From Flammeovirgaceae bacterium UBA2366 (GTDB taxonomy: Bacteria > Bacteroidota > Bacteroidia > Cytophagales > Cyclobacteriaceae): a DNA stretch of 64,000 nt. A program made the translations under genes and the position numbers. Shown one piece after another: positions 34,801 through 45,700 of this stretch (positions are counted from its first letter, which is position 1; each line of letters begins with the position of its first letter). The notes beneath the pieces were generated by a model that ran no database searches, was not told the origin of the DNA, and saw only the letters and a program-made list of their open reading frames with translations. The stretch spans positions 372,001 through 436,000 of the forward strand of contig DDTK01000012.1 in assembly GCA_002344065.1 (NCBI GenBank). Reading direction: 5' to 3'.

Positions 34801-35544
34801 ATCATAAGGATTACATTGATTCCAGTTTTTTAGTGTAACCTGAAATTCACGACCCACATCAGCGGGAGTCGTTACCGGAACATTGATCAGTAAACTTTGC
34901 AGGCCCGGTGCAAGAACCGGATAAATGGGATTTGTGTTGGGTGCAGGATTGAGGTAAGGAAAAACACCCGGCAAAATACTATTGACCTGCACACCCGGAA
35001 TTTGATTGGCCGCTGGACCGGTACCGTATAACCATTGGATCCAACGTGCTTCGTTGTTTTCGCGCGTGGCACGAGGATAGCAATTCCAGTCACTGTTATC
35101 GGTAAAACGCAAATTGGCAGCAAAACCAGCACAAACCCTGAACTCAGCCGGATCAATGGAGATAATGTCGTTGGTCCAAACTACAACCTGTGTTTGGATG
35201 GGCACTACACTTCCGCGCGGGTTACAGGCATTGGATGCATCAATGGTTACATCATAACCACAATCAACAGGTGAATTAGGGTAGGTATGCTGAATAACAA
35301 CACCGGTAGCATTAACCTGTGAATAAACTTCTTCAGGTGTACCATCACCCCAATTTATGAAGTACTGTGTACCCGGTGTCGATGATAAATAAAGGGTTTC
35401 AATGCGTACTGTAAATGGGGCACAACCACGGCTGCTGGTTAGAAATGCAAAGCCGGGCTCCATAATCTGCCCGCCACACTGAGCCTGTACAACGTATACG
35501 CTACAAACTAAAAGAAAATAAACTAATCCCGTTCTCAATCCCAT
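31843..35544 (-). CDS. secreted multi-PKD protein with type-B T9SS sorting domain (module 2)
   Basis: 1233 residues. The signal peptide ends in VYVVQAQ. A N-terminal domain (about 25-290, with INWGDGTPEEVY and FTDNSDWNC) resembles that of the giant neighbour. Then come about eight PKD/Ig-like domains; the last three are clear PKD units (WNFGDGTTSTEVNPG, FWQFGTGEGTSREVNP, WWDFGDGGTSTEREP). The end (about 1140-1233: LIPNAFSPG, RWGELLFETKN, VGWDGYYKGK, DVYVYKITAKY) is the gliding-motility-associated C-terminal domain that directs type IX secretion and attachment. Likely a surface adhesin; partner is the overlapping PorP/SprF gene. Confidence 0.92.
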   Translation of the reverse strand: MGLRTGLVYFLLVCSVYVVQAQCGGQIMEPGFAFLTSSRGCAPFTVRIETLYLSSTPGTQYFINWGDGTPEEVYSQVNATGVVIQHTYPNSPVDCGYDVTIDASNACNPRGSVVPIQTQVVVWTNDIISIDPAEFRVCAGFAANLRFTDNSDWNCYPRATRENNEARWIQWLYGTGPAANQIPGVQVNSILPGVFPYLNPAPNTNPIYPVLAPGLQSLLINVPVTTPADVGREFQVTLKNWNQCNPYDNVLTDGNPFNPVNGNLVNGDNMPQVTTGRIVIVPAPQPDFFTRLGNAAGPVQTVFCIGDDIYFDNETPFIGGANFVYTWRFFDNDTGAGAPLATRTQRNPVYSYPTAGQKLIRLSVRDSNAAGNCEAVFDRIITISPSLIARIEIRDLANTVITPNFCQEPNTPFTLFNARLVDASVGLVTPTTQWRWEFFDENNALIRREPATGFSTTQLGPFDETFINPGIYRARLIVRDNVTSCESTDEVIIRVLNKPVPDFTASRVCAGEQTLFTDASTLVPVAGQQLVQWEWDMNYDGVTFSKNAALDNQQSFSYNLGVAGTYQVALRVTTDLGECSSMIVKTVTVDPLPVSSFVPDVTSGCSVLRVTFTNTAIAGQPDVIDRFVWEVDEGSGFQIDSVQHPTDLGFSNLFVRDFNNFNTVNKTYAVRLRVVTVNGCEQLSSLVTITVFPGPQSGFISTNYSPFDSNCSPKSVKFTVDNQTQLLNPTEYRWQISDANGMLDDISTGTVPAFTYNFINTSQLIQDYRVTLRTTLTTGCYRDSTRLIRINPVPVSIFTIDTLVFDCNMMGLRFEAQQKGLPEYSWTITINGTLVLSTSSTEAILNYNVNRTAIPQNVDVSLQTRNFAGCLSAVTTQSRVVPAFDNIIASFAATPLLQTLPGSTVAITNTTTPGPWEYAWNFGDGTTSTEVNPGAHTYGTYGTFTITLTVKNNVCVQQQAVTVIINPIPPVLDFTFDPPSGCAPLTVKFTNLSQFADPSTYFWQFGTGEGTSREVNPIYTYRRPGVYSVTLSATNVLGDTVTITKAGIIEVFDSPVASFAVAPTVLYIPGDKLYTSNRSLGASSYWWDFGDGGTSTEREPVYVFKEEGIYTIQLAVSNSNGCADTTTLASVVRVQKGAQLLIPNAFSPGLGGSGSGDGRNDYFLPLMRGVTEFQMLVFNRWGELLFETKNAEVGWDGYYKGKLCPQDVYVYKITAKYENGNMITRVGDIHLIR

Positions 35545-35711
35545 CTCTAATCGATTTATAAAACCGATTAAAGCCTAACGCCATAAACAATCGGGGATTA
35601 ATGTTTTACAAATGAAAAAAGGAACCCCGTGAAACACGTAGAAACCTTTTCAAATCGACCAATGGAAAAATAGAAGAATCAATTACCGGAATAGCAGGAC
35701 GAAAAACATCA

Positions 35712-36767
35712 TTAATTCCAGAAGCCTTCCTTACTGTTAAACGTAGGACAAGGAATCATCCGGTATTTCTGCTTTACACTGCGCTGCACAGGTTTTGTGG
35801 AAAATTCATAAATGAGAGAAATTTCATGCGCTCCTCCTGAGGTAGTCTCCAGCGTGGAAATGGTAAAATCGTAGCTATACCCGATAGTCAGATTTTTCAT
35901 ATACAGTCCCAACTGAACGACAACAGCATCATTCTGCATAAGGTTGGCCACATTTTTATTCCAGGGTTTACCCCGGTAAGAAAAGCCAACGGAAACAGGA
36001 TCAACATGATAATTGATAGCAAAGTCAAATTGTGAAAAAGTTTTCCCCTGCATACGGAACATGGCTGATGGGGTTAAATATGATACCCGGTAACCTGCCG
36101 AACGTGGTGAACCATTGGCCAGGTTAATACGCAATCCAGCATGATAAGTTTGTTTCATAGGTAACCGGCTCTCGTCACCGATAAGTGAAAGATTCGGCTG
36201 GTTCATGTGGTGAAATGCTGCACCAAACCAAAAGGTGCGTGTGTAAAACAATGCACCGGAACCAAAATCAAAATAATTCTGTCGTCCCAGCCTATCCTGA
36301 TCCGGGTCAATAGAATAGTATTGTCCGTCTCTTTCAAACTCAAGTCCATCGCCCAGTCTCAGCCGACTGCGATCAATACCGTTGGTACCATAGCTGAAAT
36401 TTAAACCTGGTGAAAAAACCAATTTATCAGTAAGCTTGACCTTGTAGGAATATAATAATCCAACAGTGGTGCTGTTCCAGCCAGCTGACCCCATTCGATC
36501 ATTTGTTAAGAGAACGCCAAATCCACTGCGCAATTCATCCACAAAGATATCGTACGAAGCTGCATAGGTAGCAAAGGCTTGTGGAAGGTTGGGCCATTGA
36601 ACACGGTGAATTGCCGTAACACGCTGTTGCGGAGTAATTCCCACAAATCCAGGATTCAGATACAGCGGTGAATTGTAGTACTGAGAAAACTGAATATCTT
36701 GGGCATTCACGGAGAACAGTGTCACCATTCCAAAAAATACCGTAAATACTATTTTACAAATCTTCAT
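35712..36767 (-). CDS. PorP/SprF-family type IX secretion membrane protein (module 1)
   Basis: 351 residues, homologous along its length to the protein at 30830-31846: signal peptide ending in LFSVNAQ, DIQFSQYYNSPLYLNPGFVG, YKVKLTDKLVFSPGLNFS, and a shared C-terminus (MIPCPTF against LIPCPTF). Outer-membrane barrel that serves a cognate secreted protein. Its start lies 20 bases after the stop of the giant 4450-residue gene, so it is probably its dedicated partner, just as the second copy serves the 1233-residue protein. Confidence 0.92.
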   Translation of the reverse strand: MKICKIVFTVFFGMVTLFSVNAQDIQFSQYYNSPLYLNPGFVGITPQQRVTAIHRVQWPNLPQAFATYAASYDIFVDELRSGFGVLLTNDRMGSAGWNSTTVGLLYSYKVKLTDKLVFSPGLNFSYGTNGIDRSRLRLGDGLEFERDGQYYSIDPDQDRLGRQNYFDFGSGALFYTRTFWFGAAFHHMNQPNLSLIGDESRLPMKQTYHAGLRINLANGSPRSAGYRVSYLTPSAMFRMQGKTFSQFDFAINYHVDPVSVGFSYRGKPWNKNVANLMQNDAVVVQLGLYMKNLTIGYSYDFTISTLETTSGGAHEISLIYEFSTKPVQRSVKQKYRMIPCPTFNSKEGFWN

Positions 36768-36787
36768 ACCATTATTCCGTTTTCAAT

Positions 36788-39700
36788 TTATCGAATCAGC
36801 GTTACATCTCCAATCTGTGTGGTGCGTTGTCCGTCAACTAATCGCAGTACAAGTTTGAATACATACACACCGGCAGGCAATAAATTACCGTTGCGATCAT
36901 AACCATCCCAACCGCGCAACGGTTGACCTGGAACATTCTTACTTTCAAAAATCATGTTACCCCAGCGATCATAAATCTGCATGTTAAACGAATTCGGCTC
37001 GTTGGTATTAATACCACGCACATAGGGCAAGAACACATCATTCACCCCACCAGGCCCGGATATACCCCCATTAGGTCCCGAAGGATCCGGAGTAAAGGCG
37101 TTTGGTATTCTTACCTGACCTCCTTCACGGGCAATAATCTCAGCACGGGCAGTATCGGTACACACCACGTTACCACGTACTTCACGCATCACCATGGATA
37201 TTGTATACCTACCCTCTACAGGATAAAAATAGGTAGGATCTGATTCTCCAAACAATCGTTTCACTATCTCATTGGTGTCACCAAAATTCCACCAGAATGC
37301 TACGGTATCCGAAGGAACAGCTGATGGTTGAGAGAAGTTGAATGTTACCAATTCAGTATCCGGAACGAACAGCGTTGTGGGTCTTGCCTGAAAAGCCGCT
37401 TGCGGTTTCGGATAAATAGGAACAGGAACTTTACCAGGCATAGCATTGGGCCCAGTACCGGAGTTATCAGCAAATGCAACCTGACCGGTTATTGAATTGG
37501 TTGTCCGCAAGAAAATAGTATACTCGCCCGGATTGGCTATAAAGAATACCGGTAACGGTGCGGTCGATACAGCCGTAACTCTTCCATTCTGATCGATCAC
37601 CTGCCATTCATAAATATCACCTGTTGCATTATTTACGGTTATCTCTATTGTAGCAGGAAAACATGCCGCATCCGGTGTATAATCGAATGCCGCCACCAAT
37701 GGCGGAAGAATAATATTGATACTCTTCGAAAATGTGCTGCTACAATCTAATCCATTGGCCTGTGCAGCAAGGTTAACTGCAGTTATTCTTACATCGCGTA
37801 AGCCTGGTGAAGTGTAGTCAACTGCAAATGGTCCAACACCCGATTGTGTATTGGGCACAGCTCCAATTCCAAAATCCCAGTTGTATGCAAAGTCAACCGG
37901 ATCAACTGGTACTGACGTGTTCGTAAAGGTTACTGTAGAAACTCCTCCCATGAAAGGTGGTATAACACCTTCATCAAAACCCGCAGTAACTGCACGGTAT
38001 ACGGTAATCGGAATTATCAATTCCGGTGAAGGACAGTTTCCGTTATTCGCTACATAAACTACCTCATAGATAATAGGATTTTGCGTGCTGGTATTTGTAA
38101 AGGTATAGCTTACTTGTTGCGTTGTGCGTACATCTATTTCCTGCCCGATATTTCCTTGTACGCGGTAGAACCACCGGTGTGTGGCCGCGCCAATGGAACT
38201 ATTGAAGAAGTTGATTGTCTCCCCACTACAAATCTCATTTTTATCAGGGAAGATATTCACAAATATTTCCGGGAATACAGATACTGTTTCAAAATGTACA
38301 TCCTGACAGATATCCAGGGGTGGATCAAGTGTAGTTTGCAACGTTACCTTATAGCTTATTGTTCCGGTAGGCGAAGGGTTCGTGAATACGTGAGTAATGG
38401 TTGCATTTGGGTTCGAAACAGCCGCGGTAAACGTATCCTCAGTGCCATCAAACCAGCGCCAGTTGTAGGTTACACCGGCCACTTGATTGTACTGGAAGGT
38501 TCCGGTGTACGGTGAACATCCGGTGGCAGGACCAACAATACTAAACGTAGCATCTGTTTCACCCACCGTTACCGTTACACTTTCACCCACCGGAACAAAC
38601 GGACATCCATTTACATCGCTTACTGCAGTGAGCTGATAGGTGGTGGTTAGCGTTGGTGAAACGGGGATCACACGAATATTGCCCAAGCCGGTTAGCGGGA
38701 ACGATGTCGTTCCATTAGCATCGGTGGCTGTATAGGTTGCTGTAAATGGCGGCTGACCATCCAATTGAAGCACCAGGAATTGAGTTTGTCCAACGCACAA
38801 TGCCAAATCAGTCGTTAACCAACGACCGCCAACAGTAGGCGCTACGGTTACCACCATGGTAGCAGGGTTACCCACACATGCTGTTGGTGCCGGACCGGTA
38901 GGCGTTACCTGGTAAAGAAGTGTACCGGGGAAGAAATCGCCATTACTCAATGTTTCATTAATCACATTTCCGGTATTCGGAGACGTGAACCCGGTAATGT
39001 TTACGCTTGAAGGTGTAGCTGTCCAGTTAAAAACTGTACCCGCAACAGGACTGCTTAATGACACATTGATACTGTTATCATCGCAAACCGTTATAGCCGG
39101 AGGCAGACCAGTAACACTTGGTATCGGATCAACCGTTACATTAATCACAACAGGTGTTCCCTGACATCCGGCAGGGCTGGTTGGTGTAACCGTATACACA
39201 ACATTACCTGGAGTATTGCTGTTGTTAAAGAGTGTTTGGAACAACAGACTTCCTGCACCTGGTGAAGAACCAATAACATTAGGATCTGCCACCCGCGTCC
39301 ATAATCCAATGGTATTGACTACATCATAGGTGAAGGAAATATTGATGTTGCTTCCGCTACAAATCTGCTCACTCAATGAACTAGCCGTAATGATTGGTCT
39401 TGGGTTAACGGTAACCACCAATTGCACATTGTCGCCCACACAACCTACGGCCGGTGTTTGCGGACGGAGTGTATAGGTTACGGTTTGCGTAACCGGTGTA
39501 GGGTTATCCAGAATATCATCCAACATGCTGCCACTGGTAAAGATGGAACCGATTGGTGAGAAACCTGTTACACCACCTGTTGCGACAATATTCACCAACT
39601 CAAATTCAACTGATCCGGAAGAAGGAACTGTATTGGATGTTAAACTAAATCCTGTAGGAATACCTTCACACACGGTAGTCTGTGTTGGCGTTACAATTAC

Positions 39701-42700
39701 TTTTGGTTTCGGTTCTATATTGACAATAACGTCTACAAAATTGCCGGTACAGCCATTACCTGTTTTCGCTCCGTTGGCAACCGGGGTAATTCTGTACGTT
39801 ACAAACTGCGGTGTATCATCATTATTAACCAGGTTATCGGTAATCACATGGCCTTGTGGCAGGTTACTTTGAATCGGGAAGAATCCGGAAACCAAACCTG
39901 AACTTGCAAAAGCCTGATAGTTAAAGGTGATAATACCCGCTGATGGCACGGTTGGCGAGTTCAGTACAATATTGGTTAGTGTGTTGCTACAAATATCTGT
40001 TGTATTATTTACCGGTGTCGCTAAAACATTTGGTTCAACACGCAGTACAATAGGTCTTACCGGACCGCGACATCCTGCGCCAGTGATAGCTACAACATTG
40101 TACGTTACGGTCAATACACCGTTGGTATTGTTTGCAAATACATCATTTCTGATCTCATTAATATCCACAGTATTACGAGGCGCTGCGGGATTAAACGTTA
40201 CTGGAGTTAGTCCTGCATCTACAACAATCGACATGATGTCATAACTTGCAGCAACAGCACTGGTAGGTGAAGTTCCTAGAATTATATTGGATGCTTCATT
40301 GCTACAAACAATCGCATTCAGGTTGCTGGCAACTTCAGGCGATGGATTAACTGTAAATATTACAAGCCCCTCATCTCCGGCACATCCTGCTGCTGAAACC
40401 GGTATTACCCTGTAACGCGCCTGCAACGGGCTGTTCGTAGTGTTCGTAAAGAAATCATTTTGAATGGCTGTTGCTGGTTGTGCTGCGCCAATAGAGGCAT
40501 TACCCGGACCTGGTTGTAAACCAAGATCCCAGTTGATTTGTGTAATATTATAGGATGCTGCCGCCACAGAACCAGGTGCTACGCCTAACAACACTCCGGT
40601 AGTCACATCACTACAAGCCGGCAGTGGACTCAATGCAGGATCAATCACCGGCTCAGGATCAATGGTTACATTAATTACTTCAGGGTCACCTACACAGCCT
40701 TGCGGACTAACCGGAACTATGGTATATGATACCACCAGGCTTCCTGCAGTAACATTATTATAACGGTCGTTACGAATAGCATTGGCATTAACACCGTTTT
40801 GAACGATGGAATTTCCTGCTGCTGGTGTTAATCCTGCTGCAACGGTAATGTTTGTGATGTTAAATGCTGCGGCAGGAATAGACAAACCATTCGTTGATAA
40901 AACAATGTTGGTTATCGCATCACTACAAACGGTTGCATCCAGATTAGGATTCATCACCGGCTCAGCATTTACAGGCAGGGTTATCACGAATGGATTACCC
41001 ACACAGCCATCTGTTGATGTTGGTGTTACGGTATACACGGCATTTAACGGCCCACCGGTTTCATTATGAAGTGTTTCCGCTAATGGTCCGACACCTGCCC
41101 CTGTTCCTCCTGTAATACCAGGAGCATACGTGGCGGTCCAGGTAAAGGTTGAAGGTACAAGGTTGGTAACGTTATCCTGTGGATCGAGACTAAAAGGAAC
41201 ATCGGAACAAACAGCCGGGCGAGTCACATTCGCACCAACCGGTTGTGGATTAATTGGTACTGTTATAGTAAAGGTGCTTCCGGGACAAGAACTTCCAGAA
41301 GCAGGTGTTACCGTGAACACTGCATTCAGCACACCTCCGGTTAAATTTTGAAGGTTTCCTGTTACGTTACCTATTCCATTGGCAGCACCCCCCGTCAATC
41401 CAAAATCATAGTTGGCTGTCCACGTAAAGGTTGATACTATTCCATTGGTAATATCCAGTTGTGGATCAAATGAGAATGCTGTGTTAGAACAAACTGGAGC
41501 TTTGGTAGCATCAGCGCCTAATGGTTCTGAACTTACGGGAATTGTGATAATAAACGGTGCACCTTCACAGCCATTACCTGAAGTAGGTGTAACGGTATAA
41601 ATGGCATTCAATACACCACCTGTTATGTTGTTCAGCGTTTCAGAGAGAGGTCCTGCTCCTGCGCCAGAGCCATTCAGTAACCCTGCGTCATAAACAGCCG
41701 TCCACGTGAATGTGCTGATAATGCCGTTGGTAATATCCAACTGCGGATTGACGTTGAACGCAACATCGGAGCACACCGCTGCTTTTGTTGCATCCGCTCC
41801 CACAGGTTCTGAACGAACAGGAACCGTAATGGTAAAGTTAGGACCTACGCAATTTGTTACTGTTGATGTTGGTGTAACAGTAAACACCGCATTCAGCGTT
41901 CCACCGGTTAAGTTTGTTAACGTTCCTGCAACTAATCCAACACCATTGGCTGCACCACCAGTTAATCCGGGATCATATACTGCTGTCCATGTATAGGTTG
42001 CTGTGATCGAGTTCTGAACATTATCCTGAGGATCAAACGAGAAAGGAACATCAGAACATACTGGAGCCTTCACTGTGTTAACTGCAACAGGTTTAGGATC
42101 AACCGGAACGGTAATGGTGAAGGGAGCTCCTGCACAACCATTTGTAGAAGTTGGTGTAACAGTATATACGGCATTGAGCTGAGTAGAAGTGATATTTATT
42201 AATGTTTCTGCCACGGCACCATTACCGTTTCCTGCACCACCGGTAATGCCGGCTGCATAGCTGGCTGTCCAGGTAAAGGTTGATGTTACGCCATTGGTAA
42301 TTTCAAGTTGAGCGTTGAAGTTGAACGCTACATCAGAACACACAGCTGCTTTCAAGGCATCTGCACCAACGGGTTCAGGGTTAACCGGAACAGTGATCGT
42401 AAAGGTAGATCCTCCACAACCATTAACCGAGGTTGGTGTGATGGTGTAAACAGCATTAAGCGGACCGCCTGTTAAGTTGGTTAGTGTTTCAGACAAAAGG
42501 CCTGCGCCTGCTCCTGAGCCACCTGTAAGTCCTGCATCATATACTGCCGTCCAGGCAAATGTGCTGGTAACACCGTTGATGATATCATTTTGTGGATTGA
42601 AGTTGAAGGCAACATCCGAACACACTGCGGGCCGTACAGCATTCGATCCAACAGGTTCAGGATTAATCGGCACCGTAATGGTGAATGTGCTTCCTACGCA

Positions 42701-45700
42701 AGAACCTGCTGTTGTTGGTGTAATGGTAAACACCGCATTCAGTTGTCCACCGGTTTGGTTATTCAGGGTTTGATTGATTACCCCTATTCCATTGGCTGCT
42801 CCACCGGTTAAGCCAGCAGGATAGGCCGCTGTCCATGTGAACGTAGCAACAGTACCATTTGTAATCTCCGCTTGCGGATCAAAACTAAAGGCTATATCAG
42901 AACATACCGCTGCTTTGGTGCTATTGGCACCGACAGGTTCGGAAGCAATAGGTACTGTAATGGTGAATGGACTACCTACACAACCGTTAAGCGAAGTTGG
43001 TGTAATCGTATAGGTAGCATTAAGCGATGCTCCGGAGAGGTTCGAGAGTGTTTCATTAATATTTCCAATACCTGCACCTGCACCACCGGTTAATCCTCCT
43101 CCGTAAACGGCAGTCCAGGCAAAAGTTGCGGTTACACCATTCGTAATTTCAAGTTGAGGATTAAAATTAAACGCAACATCAGAACAAACAATAGCTTTAA
43201 TATCATTTGCACCGACCGGTTCAGGATTTACCGGAACAGTAATAACAAAAGGTGCCCCGGCACAACCTGCGGCAGAAGTCGGTGTAACCGTATAAACAGC
43301 ATTCAGTACTCCACCGGTTACGTTAACCAGGGTCTCTGAAATATTTCCATTTCCATTAGTGACACCACCCGTTAAACCAGCTTGATAAACTGCAGTCCAG
43401 CTAAAGTTGGAGGCAACACCGTTGGTAATATCCAATTGTGGATTAAAGTTAAAGCCAACATTTGAACAGGCAGCAGCTTTGGTAACACTTGCCCCGACCG
43501 GCTGAGGATTAATTGGAACGGTAATGGTAAATGTAGCACCTAAACAACCACCTACAGAAGTTGGCGTTACGGTGTACACAGCGCTAAGCTGGCCTGCGGT
43601 TAAATTAACGAGTGTCTCCGCAACCAATCCAGTTCCTGCCCCTGCCCCACCGGTTAATCCCGCTGGATAAACGGCCGTCCATGTGAAGTTACTGATAACT
43701 CCATTGGTGATTTGAGTCTGAGGATCAAAACTGAAGGCAATATTGGAACAAACAACAGCCTTGGTTTGGTTAGTTGCCACCGGTTGTGGATTAACCGGCA
43801 CTGTAATGATGAATGGTGGATTACCAATACAACCTCCACCCTGAGCAGTAGGAACAACAGTATAGACTGCGTTTATAGGTGCAGCCGTTAAGTTGGTTAG
43901 TGTCTCCGTTATATTTCCTGTTCCATTGCCTGCGCCCCCTGATAGACCAGCGCCATATGCTGCCGTCCACGTGAACGTACTTAGTACACCGTTAGTAATA
44001 TCATTCTGTGGATCGAAGTTAAACGCAACATTTGAACATTGTGCCGCTTTAGTGACATCTGCACCAACAGGTTCTGTGTCAACAGGAACTGTTATTGTAA
44101 ATGGTGTGCCTGCACATGAACTTGCTGAAGTTGGTATAACGGTATATACTGCATTAAGTACACCGCCAGTAAGATTGGTTAGCGTTTGAGCAATCTGACC
44201 TACCCCAGCAGCTGCACCACCCGTTAACCCGGCAGGATATGCAGCGGTCCAGGTAAACGTTGAAGCAACACCATTGGAAATTTCGGCCTGCGGATCAAAG
44301 CTGAATGGATTATCGGAACATACTATTGCCTTTACTGCGTTTACCCCAACAGGTTCCGGATTAACAGGAACTGTTATTGTGAATGGTGCACCCACACATC
44401 CTTCCGGTGTTGATGTTGGTATTACAGTATATACCGCACTCAATTGTATGTTAGTAAGGTTAACCAAGGTACCGGCAACATTACCCACACCATTGGCTGC
44501 CCCACCGGTTAAGCCCGCAGGATAGACAGCTGTCCAGGTAAAGGTTGAAACAATCGTATTGGTAATGCTGGTTTGCGGATTGATGTTGAAGCCAACATTC
44601 GAACAAATAGCAGGTGCTATTGTATTATTACCTACAGGTTGAGGATTAACGGGAACGGTAATGGTAAACGTTGCGCCCGCACAACCACCAGCAGAAGTTG
44701 GCGTTACTGTATATACTGCACTTAATTGAGCAGTCGTTAGATTCGTTAACGTACCAGAAACATTACCAACACCATTCGCTGCTCCACCGGTTAATCCGAA
44801 AGGATAAGCAGCTGTCCAGGTAAATGAGCTTGGTAGTGCATTGGTAATATTGGCCTGTGGGTTAATGCTGAAACCAACACCGGAACAGAATACCGGAGCA
44901 ACCGAGTTAGCCGAAACAGGTTCTGGGTTTATCGTAATGACAATAGTTTCAGCTACACCGACACAACCCGCACCGCTGGTAGGGGTAATCGTGTAGGTGG
45001 CTGTTATTGGTGCCAGAGATGTGTTTACCAAGACATCTGTGATATGGAACGTGCCTGGAGCACCCGCTAAGACATTGTTACCGGCACTTCCTTGTACGGA
45101 AGCATCAGACATCACGGGTGCAGCCCAGTTAAAGGCTGTTCCCGGAGGAAGGTTAAGCGGAGATAAGAAAATTTCTTTGTTTACAGGTTGACCACTACAA
45201 ATTGTTCGTGTTTGACCGGATGCAATTACCGGAGCCGGATTAACCGTTACTACAACATCTTGTGAAGGCCCCGCGCAACCATCAGGAGAAGTGGGAACTA
45301 CACGGTAGGTTACCGAACCAACAGCTCCAGAAAAATTAGTCAGCGTTTGATTGATCTGGCCAACACCATTGTTACCAACTGCTGAACCACTCACTAACCC
45401 GGTAACACTGGTTACAATCCAGTTAAAAGTTGAAGCTGGAATACTTGCCGTTAATGTTAAAGCATCCTGCACCGCAGTTCCACCACACAAACTAACCGCG
45501 GGTAAAGAAGTCATCACAGGCCTGTCGTTAGCATTGATAACCAACGTGGCGGCTGCACCGGAACAGCCGGTGGGTGACACTTCCTGTACGCGTATGGTAG
45601 AAGAGTTGGCTGTACCGAAGTCAACAATAACCTGATTTAATCCAACACCACTGGCTGCACCTACAATGGCAGCATCACCTGCAATAACCGACCACGAATA

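Noticed and set aside
35625..35650. parS-like half site CCGTGAAACACG near the 1233-residue protein gene
   Set aside because: Only one half of the palindrome matches; the other half has five of eight positions wrong.
40977..44938. Regular repeats suggestive of a CRISPR or satellite array
   Set aside because: The period is 282 bases, fully coding and in frame with a single long protein; there are no short repeats with unique spacers.
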